Source of the DNA: Aestuariirhabdus haliotis
GTDB lineage: Bacteria > Pseudomonadota > Gammaproteobacteria > Pseudomonadales > Aestuariirhabdaceae
Assembly: GCF_023509475.1 (NCBI RefSeq)
Contig: NZ_JAKSDZ010000036.1
Location: 1 to 33,396 of the forward strand
DNA length: 33,396 nucleotides
Direction: 5' to 3'
The translations under genes and the position numbers were made by a program. The notes under the pieces were generated by a model. That model was not told the DNA's origin and did no database searches. It saw only the letters and a list, made by a program, of their open reading frames with translations. Shown in pieces: positions 18,872 to 27,968 of this stretch; the stretch's first letter is position 1; the number at the start of each line of letters is the position of its first letter.

Positions 18872-19513
18872 ATGAGCACCCAAGTTGAAGCCCTGATCAG
18901 TAGCGCCCCCGTGATGCCCGTGCTGGTTATCGATCACGTGGAAGACGCTGTCCCCCTGGCGCAGGCCCTGGTCGCCGGGGGGCTAACTATTCTGGAAGTG
19001 ACCCTGCGTACCCCCAATGCCCTGGCCGCTATTCGCCGCATCAGCGCCGAGGTTGAAGGCGTCATGGTGGGCGCCGGTACGGTCACCAATTCCGATCAAC
19101 TGGCCGCCGTGCAACAGGCCGGCGGGCAGTTTGCTATCAGTCCGGGAGCCACGCCCGAGCTGCTGCAATCAGGCATCGACAGCGAGTTACCCTATCTACC
19201 CGCTATCAGCACCGTATCGGAATTAATGCTGGCGATGGGCTACGGTTATCGTGCGTTCAAATTCTTCCCGGCCGAATCCAGCGGTGGCGCTGCGGCCCTG
19301 AAAGCGATCGCAGGCCCTTTTCCCGACATTCGGTTTTGCCCCACAGGCGGCATTGGCCTCGGCAATTTTCTCGACTATCTGTCCCTACCCAGTGTTGATT
19401 GCGTAGGCGGTTCCTGGGTCGCCCCGGCCAAACTGATCCGCGAACAAAACTGGAGCGCCATCACTCAACTGGCCGCAGAAGCCGTGCATCAGGCCAACCA
19501 ACACAACATTTGA
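18872..19513 (+). CDS. eda: KDPG aldolase
   Basis: Eda splits 2-keto-3-deoxy-6-phosphogluconate into pyruvate and glyceraldehyde-3-phosphate. The 213-residue length is standard. The catalytic glutamate lies in LEVTLRT (E42), the Schiff-base lysine in RAFKFFPAE (K130), and the phosphate-binding region is CPTGGIGLGNF. In Pseudomonas eda follows pgl; here it follows glk, making edd-glk-eda one unit. No separate promoter or HexR-like site is visible in the 58-base gap upstream, which supports co-transcription. Confidence 0.95.
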   Translation: MSTQVEALISSAPVMPVLVIDHVEDAVPLAQALVAGGLTILEVTLRTPNALAAIRRISAEVEGVMVGAGTVTNSDQLAAVQQAGGQFAISPGATPELLQSGIDSELPYLPAISTVSELMLAMGYGYRAFKFFPAESSGGAAALKAIAGPFPDIRFCPTGGIGLGNFLDYLSLPSVDCVGGSWVAPAKLIREQNWSAITQLAAEAVHQANQHNI

Positions 19514-19549
19514 ATCGACAGACCTGGCACAACGCCTATGGCGAATCGC

Positions 19550-20608
19550 CTACCCCCTTCGAGCAGGCGCCTCAGGCTTCACCGTCAACACCCGGCCTTG
19601 CTCGCTACTGCGCTGGGCCAGTTCGAGGATGCGCATAACGGTTAAGGCCTGCTCGGCGGGCACCGGATTCTTGCCACCATCGCGTAGCGCCGAGGCGATC
19701 TGTCGAAAATAGTTCTGGTAGCCGCCACAGGTGGTAGCGATAACCTGAGCCTTTCCGTCAGCGCCATAGAACGCACCAAAACTCTCGGCGCTTTCCTGCC
19801 CCCAATCTTCAGATACCGGTTTGGTACCTGCGATCAAGCGTTGCTCCTGGGGGTCCAGACCCTGCTTGCGGTACTCACCCAGGCTGCCCTGCAACTGAAA
19901 ACGCAGATTAGGCCCGGCGCAGTAGGGGCTACTTTGCAGCAGCACTTCCAGACGATCGTAATACAGCTGCACCTGAAAAAAGTCGACGACTTGGGAGCCT
20001 TCGCGCAGGGCCCGGCAGCGACCGCTGACCTGCCTGGGCAACCCGAACAATTGCAGCGCCTGATCGACCAGATGCGGGCCCAGATCAAACCAGATGCCAG
20101 CGCCCTTTCCGGGCTGCTCCCGCCATCGCTCTCTCACCTGGGGACGGAAGCGATCAAAGCGCGATTCGAAACGACGCACCTCTCCCAACCTGCCCTCCCT
20201 CAGCAGCGCCTGCAACGTCAGGAAGTCACCATCCCAGCGGCGGTTGTGGTACACCGACAAAAGCCGTTTCTGCTCCTCGGCCAAGGCTACCAGGTGCTCG
20301 CCTTCCTCAACCGTACAGACAAAAGGCTTTTCCAGAATCACATGCTTCCCCTGCTCCAAAGCCAGGCGTGCCAACGGAAAATGGTATTTGTTAGGCGCCG
20401 TAATAATGACCAGCTCAGCGTCGCATTGTCGAATCATCTGCTCTGCGCATGGATACCAGGCCACACCAGGATGCTTGGCTTGTACACGTCCGCATTGTCG
20501 GCTACTGATCGCGCTTAGCTCGAAACTGTTCAATACTGTGATAAATGGCAGGTGAAAGGTGGTGGCGGAGAATCCGTAACCTACCAGAGCGGTCGTTATA
20601 GGATCCAT
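19550..20608 (-). CDS. Gfo/Idh/MocA family NAD(P)-dependent oxidoreductase
   Basis: The 352-residue protein begins with a Rossmann motif (ALVGYGFSATTFHLPFI), carries the family signature ILEKPFVCTVEEGEHL (EKPF at 93-96), and has the C-terminal beta-sheet substrate domain (GAGIWFDLGPHLVDQALQLF). This resembles E. coli YdgJ-like dehydrogenases acting on sugars or inositols; the substrate cannot be read from sequence. It is the only gene of the sugar cluster on the minus strand, convergent with eda and divergent from zwf, so it would be expressed separately. A role in oxidising a sugar imported by the same transporter is possible but unproved. Confidence 0.88.
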   Translation of the reverse strand: MDPITTALVGYGFSATTFHLPFITVLNSFELSAISSRQCGRVQAKHPGVAWYPCAEQMIRQCDAELVIITAPNKYHFPLARLALEQGKHVILEKPFVCTVEEGEHLVALAEEQKRLLSVYHNRRWDGDFLTLQALLREGRLGEVRRFESRFDRFRPQVRERWREQPGKGAGIWFDLGPHLVDQALQLFGLPRQVSGRCRALREGSQVVDFFQVQLYYDRLEVLLQSSPYCAGPNLRFQLQGSLGEYRKQGLDPQEQRLIAGTKPVSEDWGQESAESFGAFYGADGKAQVIATTCGGYQNYFRQIASALRDGGKNPVPAEQALTVMRILELAQRSSEQGRVLTVKPEAPARRG

Positions 20609-20818
20609 GGGAGCACCTGTAGCAGCTATTGGGCGTTATAAAATTACATTTTTAATTGCCAGACGCAAGATTCTGACCGCCGGGGAGCCGCCCCTAAAAG
20701 CGCACAAAAAGCTTTACCAACAGCTGATATAAAGGATTTATCCAATCTACCCAGTCGCTGACCGCCCAACAAAAACCCTGACCCATCGCGAGCAAGAAGA
20801 GGGCCGGACACCGCAAAA

Positions 20819-20833
20819 TGTAGCTTAATTACA
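20819..20833. promoter_or_regulatory. HexR-like operator 1 upstream of zwf
   Basis: TGTAGCTTAATTACA matches the HexR-type consensus TGTARTWWWAYTACA at 14 of 15 positions and is nearly palindromic. It lies 109 bp before the zwf start. HexR is the KDPG-responsive RpiR-family repressor of zwf and edd in pseudomonads; its gene is not in this window. Confidence 0.65.
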
Positions 20834-20882
20834 TAAACAACCCGGAATGTTCGCTTCTTTTCTGCAATTTTCTTCGCTAACA

Positions 20883-20897
20883 TGTTGCTAACTTACA
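20883..20897. promoter_or_regulatory. HexR-like operator 2 upstream of zwf
   Basis: TGTTGCTAACTTACA fits the same consensus at 12 of 15 positions and shares its less usual TGTTGC half with the edd site at 15848. It lies 45 bp before the zwf start, a position suited to blocking the promoter. Confidence 0.5.
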
Positions 20898-20941
20898 TAT
20901 CACCCTGACACATTCTGACCTGACTTTAAGGAACTCCCAGC

Positions 20942-22414
20942 ATGCAGCCCAACCTTCAGGACCAGTCTTGCGACCTTATGCTCTTTGGCGCCCAGGGCGA
21001 TCTGTCCATGCGCAAACTGTTTCCTGCCCTGTATTACCTGTTCAAAGCCGGGCTACTGCATACCGATTCCCGCCTGGTGGGTGTGGCTCGAGGCGACGAT
21101 AGCCAGGAAGCCTTTATCGAATCGGTCAAACAGACCCTGATCCGCTTTGTTCCCGAGGAAGATTTCGAGCTGAGCCTGTGGCAGGGTTTTTCCCGGCACC
21201 TGCATTACCTGAAAGTCGACTTTTCCCAGCCAGCAGACTTCTCCCGCATCGCCGATTTTGTCGATCAATCCAACCGCATTATGGTCAATTACCTGGCCAC
21301 CTCGCCCAGCTTCTATGGCGATATCTGCAAGCACCTTTCCGAGGCCAATGCCCTGGCGCCCAGCGCTCGTATTATTCTGGAAAAACCGATCGGGCACGAC
21401 CTCGAAAGCTCCATCGAAATCAACAATATCGTCAGCCAGTACTTCAGCGAAGACCGCATCTATCGCATCGACCATTACCTGGGTAAAGAAACCGTGCAGA
21501 ACCTGCTGGTGCTGCGCTTTGCCAATCATCTGATCGGCTCCCAATGGAATCTGAATTTTATCGACCATGTGCAAATTACCGTGGCCGAAACCGTTGGTAT
21601 CGAAGGCCGCTGGGGCTACTACGACCAGGTTGGCCAGATGCGCGATATGGTCCAAAGTCACTTGCTACAGCTGTTGTGTCTGGTCGCGATGGACCCACCC
21701 AACCAATTGTCGGCCGACGGTATTCGGGATGAAAAACTCAAGGTTTTGCGAGCCCTTCGTCCACTGGCGCCAGAGCAAATCGCCAAACAGGCGGTGCGCG
21801 GACAATACAGCGCTGGTGCCCTCAACGGCCAAACCTGTCCCGGATACGATGAGGAAGAGGGCAGCCAGGGCAAGAGCAACACCGAAACCTTCGTCGCCCT
21901 GCGGGCCAATATAGACAACTGGCGCTGGGCAGGCGTGCCCTTCTATTTGCGAACCGGCAAGCGCATGCCAACCAAAATGACCGAGATAGTGATCTACTAC
22001 AAAAACCAGCCACACTACATCTTCGACCCCAAACAGAAAGAGGTGGTTAATAATAAACTGATCATTCGCCTGCAGCCCGACGAGAGCATTCAACTGCAGG
22101 TTGTAACCAAGGAACCCAGCCTGGAGAACGGTATTTCTCTGCAGGCGCAGGAACTGAACCTCGATTTTTCCGATCACAGCAAGAACCGCCGCATCCCCAG
22201 CGCTTACGAACGTTTGTTGCTCGAAGCCATGCGGGGCAACCAGTCGCTGTTTGTTCGTCGGGACGAGATCGAGGCCTCCTGGGCCTGGTGCGACACCTTG
22301 ATTCAGGCCTGGTCAGAGTGCCACGACAGTGTCCGCAGCTATTCCGCCGGCACCTGGGGGCCCATTGGCTCCATCGCCCTGATCGAACGTGATGGTCGCT
22401 CATGGCACGAATAA
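20942..22414 (+). CDS. zwf: Glucose-6-phosphate 1-dehydrogenase
   Basis: Zwf oxidises glucose-6-phosphate to 6-phosphogluconolactone with NADP+ or NAD+. The 490-residue product has the N-terminal coenzyme motif GAQGDLSMRKLFPAL (a variant of the usual GASGDLAxRKL), EKPIGHD (147-153) and the substrate-binding, catalytic signature RIDHYLGKE (175-183). It ends with a conserved GTWGPIGSIALIERDGRSW. Two HexR-like sites precede it. It is followed after 61 bases by pgl, forming a two-gene operon; in Pseudomonas the same pair continues into eda, which here lies elsewhere. Confidence 0.96.
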   Translation: MQPNLQDQSCDLMLFGAQGDLSMRKLFPALYYLFKAGLLHTDSRLVGVARGDDSQEAFIESVKQTLIRFVPEEDFELSLWQGFSRHLHYLKVDFSQPADFSRIADFVDQSNRIMVNYLATSPSFYGDICKHLSEANALAPSARIILEKPIGHDLESSIEINNIVSQYFSEDRIYRIDHYLGKETVQNLLVLRFANHLIGSQWNLNFIDHVQITVAETVGIEGRWGYYDQVGQMRDMVQSHLLQLLCLVAMDPPNQLSADGIRDEKLKVLRALRPLAPEQIAKQAVRGQYSAGALNGQTCPGYDEEEGSQGKSNTETFVALRANIDNWRWAGVPFYLRTGKRMPTKMTEIVIYYKNQPHYIFDPKQKEVVNNKLIIRLQPDESIQLQVVTKEPSLENGISLQAQELNLDFSDHSKNRRIPSAYERLLLEAMRGNQSLFVRRDEIEASWAWCDTLIQAWSECHDSVRSYSAGTWGPIGSIALIERDGRSWHE

Positions 22415-22475
22415 TCTGTTAATCCTGCTAAAAAAACAGCGACGACCGGCCTACGACCACAACCAAGGAAACAGG

Positions 22476-23192
22476 ATGACTGAGCCATTCACGACCCATT
22501 GCGACATAACCCGCTTCGAAAACCGGCCCGCGCTGGATCAACAACTCAGCGATGAGATTGCCCAGCGCCTGCGCAGCCGTTTACAAAAAAGTGAATATGC
22601 ATCACTGGCGGTTTCCGGCGGACGCACCCCTATTGGCCTGTTCGAAGCCTTATCCCAGCAGGTACTGGACTGGTCACGGGTGATTATCACCCTGGTTGAT
22701 GAGCGCTGGGTGGAACCTGATGCTGCTGATAGCAACGAGCGCCTGGTACGCAATCACCTTTTGCAAAACCAGGCCAGCCAGGCCCGCTTTATCGGACTGA
22801 AAACCCCAGCCGCCTCTGCCGAGACCGGTCAGGCCGAATGCCAGCATCGATTGTCACAATTACCAGCCCGGATGGATGTTGCCGTTCTGGGTATGGGCGA
22901 AGATGGGCATACTGCCTCCTTTTTCCCCGGCGCACAGACGTTACGTCAGGCACTTGATCTTGAATCGGGTATGGACTGCCTGTCCCTGACACCCCCGGCC
23001 GCACCCCATGACCGAATGACATTGAGTCTGTCCAGGGTGCTGCGCTGCGATCAGCTTTACCTGCATCTGTGCGGTGACGCCAAACTCCCGGTACTGGCCC
23101 AGGCCCAGCAAGCCGGGCCCACAGCCGAGATGCCGGTGCGAGCCCTTTTGCGTCAAAACCGCGCCCCACTGGCCATCTACTGGGCACCCTGA
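22476..23192 (+). CDS. pgl: 6-phosphogluconolactonase
   Basis: Pgl hydrolyses 6-phosphogluconolactone to 6-phosphogluconate, the substrate of Edd. From ATG 22476 the product is 238 residues, the normal length for the DevB/SOL type. Typical segments are LAVSGGRTPIGLFEAL, ITLVDERWV, DSNERLVRNHLL and the strongly conserved GMGEDGHTASFFPG. The frame is open back to 22389, inside zwf, but AAGGAAACAGG directly before ATG 22476 supports the shorter form. Confidence 0.95.
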   Translation: MTEPFTTHCDITRFENRPALDQQLSDEIAQRLRSRLQKSEYASLAVSGGRTPIGLFEALSQQVLDWSRVIITLVDERWVEPDAADSNERLVRNHLLQNQASQARFIGLKTPAASAETGQAECQHRLSQLPARMDVAVLGMGEDGHTASFFPGAQTLRQALDLESGMDCLSLTPPAAPHDRMTLSLSRVLRCDQLYLHLCGDAKLPVLAQAQQAGPTAEMPVRALLRQNRAPLAIYWAP

Positions 23193-23309
23193 TTCGAACA
23201 AAGAAGCCGGGCATCATGGATGACGAGTGGCCTTACAACTTGCTAGTCTGGACAGTCCTGGCCACCATCGGCCAACCTCTATCTTTGGTGTTCTCGCCCC
23301 GGAGTTGAC

Positions 23310-24038
23310 ATGGCAGCCTTGCAGCAGAAAAAACGCATTCTGGTCGTCGATGATGACCGTGAGATTCGGGAACTGCTGGAAACCTATTTGAATCAAAACG
23401 GTTACCTGGCCAGCACATTGGAAGATGGCAGTCGTTTGATGGAACAACTGCAGACGGGGCCCACTGTCGATCTGGTCGTACTCGACCTGATGATGCCCGG
23501 TGACGATGGCTTCAGTCTCTGCCGCCAGATCAGGGCCGAATCCCAGACGCCGATCATTATGCTCACCGCCTCCGCCGAAGATACCGATCGTATTATCGGT
23601 CTGGAGATGGGTGCCGACGACTACGTTGCCAAACCTTTTAATCCAAGAGAATTATTAGCCCGCATCAAAGCCGTGCTGAGGCGCAGCCATGCCCTGATCG
23701 GTACCGCCAATAAAGGACGATTTTTCCGCTTTGGCAACTGGCGTCTGGACACCATTCAGCGCGACCTGATTGATGCCGACAATGTGGTCATTCCCCTGAG
23801 CGGTGCAGATTACAACCTGCTGTTGCTGTTTCTGGAAAACCCCAACCAGGTACTCAGCAGGGAGCAGTTATTGGTCGCAACCCGGGGCCGGGAAGCCAAC
23901 CCTTTCGATCGCAGCATCGATGTTCAACTCAGTCGCTTGCGCCAACGACTCAGCGAAGATGCAAAAGATCCTCATATTATTAAAACAGTACGAGGCGCCG
24001 GCTATGTGCTTGCGGCCGAGGTGGAGCGCGAGGCGTGA
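23310..24038 (+). CDS. gltR: OmpR-family response regulator (GltR-like)
   Basis: The 242-residue protein has a receiver domain with acidic pocket VVDDD (13-16), phospho-acceptor D59 in VVLDLMMPG and conserved K109 in YVAKPF, followed by an OmpR-type winged helix ending in SIDVQLSRLRQRLSEDAKD and TVRGAGYVL. Its stop overlaps the kinase start by four bases. The order regulator, kinase, gtsABCD is the same as GltR-GtrS-gts in Pseudomonas aeruginosa, where the pair controls glucose transport. I assign the symbol on that synteny and domain match; the signal in this organism is inferred. Confidence 0.85.
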   Translation: MAALQQKKRILVVDDDREIRELLETYLNQNGYLASTLEDGSRLMEQLQTGPTVDLVVLDLMMPGDDGFSLCRQIRAESQTPIIMLTASAEDTDRIIGLEMGADDYVAKPFNPRELLARIKAVLRRSHALIGTANKGRFFRFGNWRLDTIQRDLIDADNVVIPLSGADYNLLLLFLENPNQVLSREQLLVATRGREANPFDRSIDVQLSRLRQRLSEDAKDPHIIKTVRGAGYVLAAEVEREA

Positions 24039-25483
24039 AACGGCTTCGACAATTGATTCCCCGCTCATTGATCGGGCGCATGCTGACCGTGATGGTGCTG
24101 GGAGTGCTACTGGCACAGGTGGTCAGTTATACCGTCTGGGTGCAGCAGATAGACACCGACAAGGAGCAGGTGGCCGAGCGTATGGCGCAGGAGCTGGCAC
24201 AAAGTGTCGCCTCTACCGTGACCTTTTTTAAAGCTCTGCCCAGCGACTACCGTCATATTGTGTTATCCCAATTGCGCAATATGGGGGGGACTCGGTTCTT
24301 CGTTTCTCTGAACAAGGAGCTGATCCAGGTCGAGGATATCGAAGCCTCCGAACTCAAAACCATTGTTCTCAATACCTTTGAGCGGGGACTGCGCAAACGC
24401 CTCGGCAACGAGGTTGATATCCGACTCAGCTTTTCCCATCCCGACACGCTGCGCGTCTATAACAATCAGACACGGCTGCTGGATTTACCGCCGCGCTGGT
24501 CGCAACAAAGTCTGATCTACGATTTGCAATCACCGCCTATTCTGGTGGCCCAGATCGATATGGGTGAAGGGGAATGGTTTTATCTGGCCGCGCTGTTACC
24601 CAAACCCGATCTGCTTCTCAAAACCGAGTACTTACCGACCGAACGTTTGCTGTTCTTGAGTTTTCTCCTGATTATTCTGCTGATCATTGGCGCTATTATC
24701 GTACGCTGGCTGACCCGCCCGCTGGCCCAATTGGCAACCGCCGCCGAACGCCTGGGTAAGGAAATTGACTCACAACCCCTGACCGAACAAGGCCCGCTCG
24801 AAGTTCAGGCCAGCGCCCGCGCATTTAATCGAATGCAGCAACGCATCCAGCGCTTTATCGAAGACCGCGAGCGTTTGTTTTCGGCAATCTCCCACGATCT
24901 GAAAACCCCCATCACCCGGTTGCGTCTTCGCGCCGAAATGCTCAATAAAGAGCACAACCGTGACAAATTCCGCCAGGATCTGGAAGAGTTGGAACGTATG
25001 GTCGCGGGTGCACTGGAATGCGCGCGGGGCACCGATCTGCATGAAAAAGTTCAGGCGATCGATATCATGGCCCTGCTCGAATCCCTGCAGGATGATGCCA
25101 CCGTACTGGGTCATTCAGTTGCCATCAAGGGCACCGCCAACAGCACCTTTCCCGGTCGTCCGATGGCGCTCAAACGCTGCCTGTCCAATTTGCTGGATAA
25201 CGCCCTGTTTTATGGTCGGGAGGCCGAAATCGAGGTCAACGACAGTGCCGAGCAACTGCAAATAGCCGTTCGCGATCGTGGCCCTGGCATTCCTGATGCC
25301 TCCATCAACAAGGTATTCGATCCCTATTTCCGGCTGGAAACCTCACGCAGTCGCAATACCGGTGGCACCGGGCTGGGGCTCGGCATCGCTCGGAATATCG
25401 CTCATGGTCATGGCGGTGAATTAGAACTGAAAAATCGGGTAAGCGGAGGCCTGGAAGTGTTGCTATCACTGCCTCGCAACTGA
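24035..25483 (+). CDS. gtrS: Sensor histidine kinase (GtrS-like)
   Basis: The 482-residue kinase starts with GTG overlapping the regulator stop (GTGA). It has a membrane helix at about residues 14-34, a periplasmic sensing region of about 165 residues, a second helix (LLFLSFLLIILLIIGAIIV), a HAMP domain and a HisKA motif FSAISHDLKTPITRLRLRAE with phospho-acceptor H287. The ATPase boxes are NLLDNALFYG (N), DRGPGIP (G1) and GGTGLGLGIARNI (G2), all intact. In P. aeruginosa GtrS senses 2-ketogluconate or 6-phosphogluconate; whether the ligand is the same here is not visible. It precedes gtsA by 179 bases. Confidence 0.88.
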   Translation: MKRLRQLIPRSLIGRMLTVMVLGVLLAQVVSYTVWVQQIDTDKEQVAERMAQELAQSVASTVTFFKALPSDYRHIVLSQLRNMGGTRFFVSLNKELIQVEDIEASELKTIVLNTFERGLRKRLGNEVDIRLSFSHPDTLRVYNNQTRLLDLPPRWSQQSLIYDLQSPPILVAQIDMGEGEWFYLAALLPKPDLLLKTEYLPTERLLFLSFLLIILLIIGAIIVRWLTRPLAQLATAAERLGKEIDSQPLTEQGPLEVQASARAFNRMQQRIQRFIEDRERLFSAISHDLKTPITRLRLRAEMLNKEHNRDKFRQDLEELERMVAGALECARGTDLHEKVQAIDIMALLESLQDDATVLGHSVAIKGTANSTFPGRPMALKRCLSNLLDNALFYGREAEIEVNDSAEQLQIAVRDRGPGIPDASINKVFDPYFRLETSRSRNTGGTGLGLGIARNIAHGHGGELELKNRVSGGLEVLLSLPRN

Positions 25484-25662
25484 GTCAGAACGCCACCGAC
25501 TTTGCCTGTCTTCCAGCGGCCAGGCTGCAATACTTTGTTACACTTTCTTGCGTTGCCTAACTCCCAGCCCGAATCCCCCGTGCTTTAATGCCTCTATTGC
25601 CTTGGCCCGACGCCAAATAAACGTTCAGCCACTTAATAAAAACAAACGAAAGGTGACCCTCG

Positions 25663-26922
25663 ATGACGCTCAATTTTGCTAAAAAATCTCTGTTAGGAGC
25701 CGCACTGTCCGGCTTGGTTAGCCTCAGCGCCCAGGCGGGTACCGTTGAAGTTCTGCACTACTGGACCTCGGGCGGCGAAGCCAAATCTGCCGCGGTACTG
25801 AAACAACTGCTTGAGCAAGAGGGGCACCAGTGGAAAGACTTTGCCGTCGCTGGCGGCGGTGGAGAAAGTGCCATGACCGTACTTAAATCCCGCGCCGTCT
25901 CTGGCAACCCTCCGGGTGCCGCGCAGATCAAAGGCCTGGATATTCAGGAATGGGCCGACCTTGGCTTTTTGACCGAGCTGGATGCCGTAGCCGATAAAGC
26001 CGGCTGGGATTCAATGCTCCCCGGAGTAGTCAGCGATGTGATGAAATACGAAGGCCATTATGTCGCCGTACCGGTCAATGTCCACCGGGTTAACTGGCTA
26101 TGGGCCAACCCTGAAATCTTTACCAAAGCCGGGGTTTCCGTACCGAGCACCTGGGATGAATTTTTTGTCGCTGCGGACAAAATCAAAGCGGCGGGTTACA
26201 CCCCGTTGGCCCACGGCGGCCAGGCCTGGCAGGACGCCACCGTCTTTGAAGCCGTGGCTTTGGGGGTCGGCGGCGCCGAGTTTTACCGAAAAGCCTTTGT
26301 CGAGCATGACCAGACAACTCTCACCAGCCCCACTATGGTCAAGGTGTTCGAAACCTTTAAACGACTGCGCGCCTACATCGATAAGGACGCCGCCGGTCGT
26401 GACTGGAATATTGCCACCGCCATGGTCATCAACGATAAAGCCGCCATGCAGATTATGGGGGATTGGGCCAAGGGGGAATTTGCTGCCGCCGGTCAGGTAC
26501 CTGGCAAAGATTATATCTGTGTCGCCGCCCCTGGCACGCAAAAGGGTTTCACCTTTAATGTCGACAGCTTCGCCATGTTCGAAGTAAAGGATGACGGCGA
26601 CAAGCAGGCGCAAGCCGATCTGGCCCGTTTGATTCTGGAGCCCGAATTTCAGGAAACCTTTAATCTCAACAAGGGATCGATTCCGGTGCGAACCGGCCTA
26701 CCCCGTGACAAGTTCGACAGCTGCGCTCACACCTCCATGGATGACTTTGTTGCTACGGCCAAATCCGGCGGTTTGGTGCCCAGCATGGCCCACGGCATGT
26801 CGACCACTTCCGCGGTTCAGGGCGTGATCTACGACGTGGTCACCAATTACTTCAACAGCGATTCCCTGAGCGCCGAACAAGCCACCGAACGGTTGGCCAA
26901 AGCGGTAAAAGCCGCGATCTAA
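25663..26922 (+). CDS. gtsA: Glucose ABC transporter periplasmic binding protein
   Basis: This 419-residue family-1 solute-binding protein has a signal peptide cleaved near AQA/G (residue 25), then the GtsA-like start [20 protein letters not shown]. Later segments [28 protein letters not shown] and MGDWAKGEF are shared with the glucose and mannose binding proteins of Pseudomonas and Thermus. AAAGGTGA precedes the start. It is the first gene of gtsABCD and lies directly after the two-component system. The trailing 131-base gap holds two strong hairpins that may keep gtsA mRNA more abundant than that of the permease genes. Confidence 0.93.
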   Translation: MTLNFAKKSLLGAALSGLVSLSAQAGTVEVLHYWTSGGEAKSAAVLKQLLEQEGHQWKDFAVAGGGGESAMTVLKSRAVSGNPPGAAQIKGLDIQEWADLGFLTELDAVADKAGWDSMLPGVVSDVMKYEGHYVAVPVNVHRVNWLWANPEIFTKAGVSVPSTWDEFFVAADKIKAAGYTPLAHGGQAWQDATVFEAVALGVGGAEFYRKAFVEHDQTTLTSPTMVKVFETFKRLRAYIDKDAAGRDWNIATAMVINDKAAMQIMGDWAKGEFAAAGQVPGKDYICVAAPGTQKGFTFNVDSFAMFEVKDDGDKQAQADLARLILEPEFQETFNLNKGSIPVRTGLPRDKFDSCAHTSMDDFVATAKSGGLVPSMAHGMSTTSAVQGVIYDVVTNYFNSDSLSAEQATERLAKAVKAAI

Positions 26923-26943
26923 ATCGCCAAGACCGTTCTGCCC

Positions 26944-26975
26944 GGCTCGAGGAATGGGACAAGCCCACTCGAGCC
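26944..26975 (+). promoter_or_regulatory. Strong mRNA hairpin after gtsA
   Basis: GGCTCGAG pairs perfectly with CTCGAGCC, with a second inner stem TGGG/CCCA and loop ACAAG; only a three-base bulge interrupts. There is no T-run, so partial termination is less likely than 3'-end stabilisation of the gtsA message. Confidence 0.7.
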
Positions 26976-26995
26976 TGATTGACGAGTATTCGTTA

Positions 26996-27023
26996 ATGGC
27001 CATCCTGCAGAGGTGATGGTCAT
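26996..27023 (+). promoter_or_regulatory. Second hairpin between gtsA and gtsB
   Basis: ATGGCCATC and GATGGTCAT form a nine-base stem with one wobble pair around a 10-base loop, 20 bases after the first hairpin and 30 bases before the gtsB start. The pair of hairpins is placed as in other sugar ABC operons, where the binding protein is made in excess. Confidence 0.55.
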
Positions 27024-27053
27024 TCATTCCCAAGCATTAATGAGCCGACGCCC

Positions 27054-27968
27054 ATGAGCACTCATTCGGGTCACACCCTACCCCGCTCGAATCCGCTGGA
27101 TCTTTTACAACGCTGGATTCCAAAGCTGGTCCTGGGTCCCACCATTATTACGACGCTGCTGTTTATCTATGGCTATGTGATCTGGACCGGCGTCTTGTCG
27201 TTAACCAAATCCCGGTTTTTGCCCCGGTACGACTTTGTTCGTTTTTTGCAGTATGAAAAGCTGATGGACAATGATCGCTGGCTGGTTGCCTCCTACAACA
27301 TTCTTATTTTTGGTGGCCTTTTTATCCTTATCTGCCTGGCCGTCGGCGTTATTATGGCCATTCTGCTGGATCAGAAAATTCGTGCCGAAGGCTCGATTCG
27401 CACCGTCTTTTTATACCCCATGGCATTGTCCTTTATCGTCACCGGTACCGCCTGGAAATGGATACTCAATCCCGGTCTGGGGTTGGAAAAAATGGTTCAG
27501 GATCTGGGCTTTACCGACTTTCAATTTGACTGGTTGGTTGATCCCAATATGGCGATCTATACCCTGGTGATCGCCGCCGTCTGGCAATCTTCCGGTTTTG
27601 TGATGGCGCTGTTTCTGGCAGGACTGCGGGGCGTCGACAGCTCCATTGTCAAAGCAGCGCAACTCGATGGCGCCAGTATGCCCACCATCTATCGACGTAT
27701 TATTTTGCCCCATCTGCGGCCGGTTTTTTTCAGCGCGTTTATTATTCTGTCGCATATCGCCATCAAGAGTTTCGATCTGGTCATGGCGTTAACCGGCGGC
27801 GGACCCGGCTATTCCACCGATCTGCCCGCCACCTTTATGTACGTCACCTCGTTCAGTCGCGGCCAGATTGGCCTGGGCTCCGCCAGCGCCATGATGATGC
27901 TGGGCGCGGTACTGGCGATACTGATTCCCTACCTCTATTCCGAACTGCGAGGTAAACAACATGACTAG
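27054..27968 (+). CDS. gtsB: Glucose ABC transporter permease 1
   Basis: The 304-residue membrane protein has six predicted helices and the MalF-type permease EAA loop AAQLDGASMPTIYRRIILPH, which docks to the ATPase. The segment MALTGGGPGYSTDLPATFMY is typical of sugar-transport permease 1. It overlaps gtsC by eight bases. With GtsC it forms the membrane channel for glucose, probably also accepting related hexoses. Confidence 0.93.
   Translation: MSTHSGHTLPRSNPLDLLQRWIPKLVLGPTIITTLLFIYGYVIWTGVLSLTKSRFLPRYDFVRFLQYEKLMDNDRWLVASYNILIFGGLFILICLAVGVIMAILLDQKIRAEGSIRTVFLYPMALSFIVTGTAWKWILNPGLGLEKMVQDLGFTDFQFDWLVDPNMAIYTLVIAAVWQSSGFVMALFLAGLRGVDSSIVKAAQLDGASMPTIYRRIILPHLRPVFFSAFIILSHIAIKSFDLVMALTGGGPGYSTDLPATFMYVTSFSRGQIGLGSASAMMMLGAVLAILIPYLYSELRGKQHD

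Larger units (their letters stand above)
20609..20941. promoter_or_regulatory. Divergent control region between the oxidoreductase gene and zwf
   Basis: This 333-bp gap contains no convincing gene. It holds two HexR-like palindromes on the zwf side, listed separately, and a short GGGG/CCCC hairpin near 20682-20694. The half next to zwf is AT-rich, as expected for a promoter. Confidence 0.55.

Noticed and set aside
20644-20883. 79-residue open frame on the minus strand between the oxidoreductase and zwf
   Set aside because: It covers the zwf promoter and the HexR-like sites, has no ribosome-binding site and encodes no recognisable pattern.
21053-21661. 202-residue minus-strand frame inside zwf
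   Set aside because: It is antisense to a conserved gene with intact active site and has no start signal.
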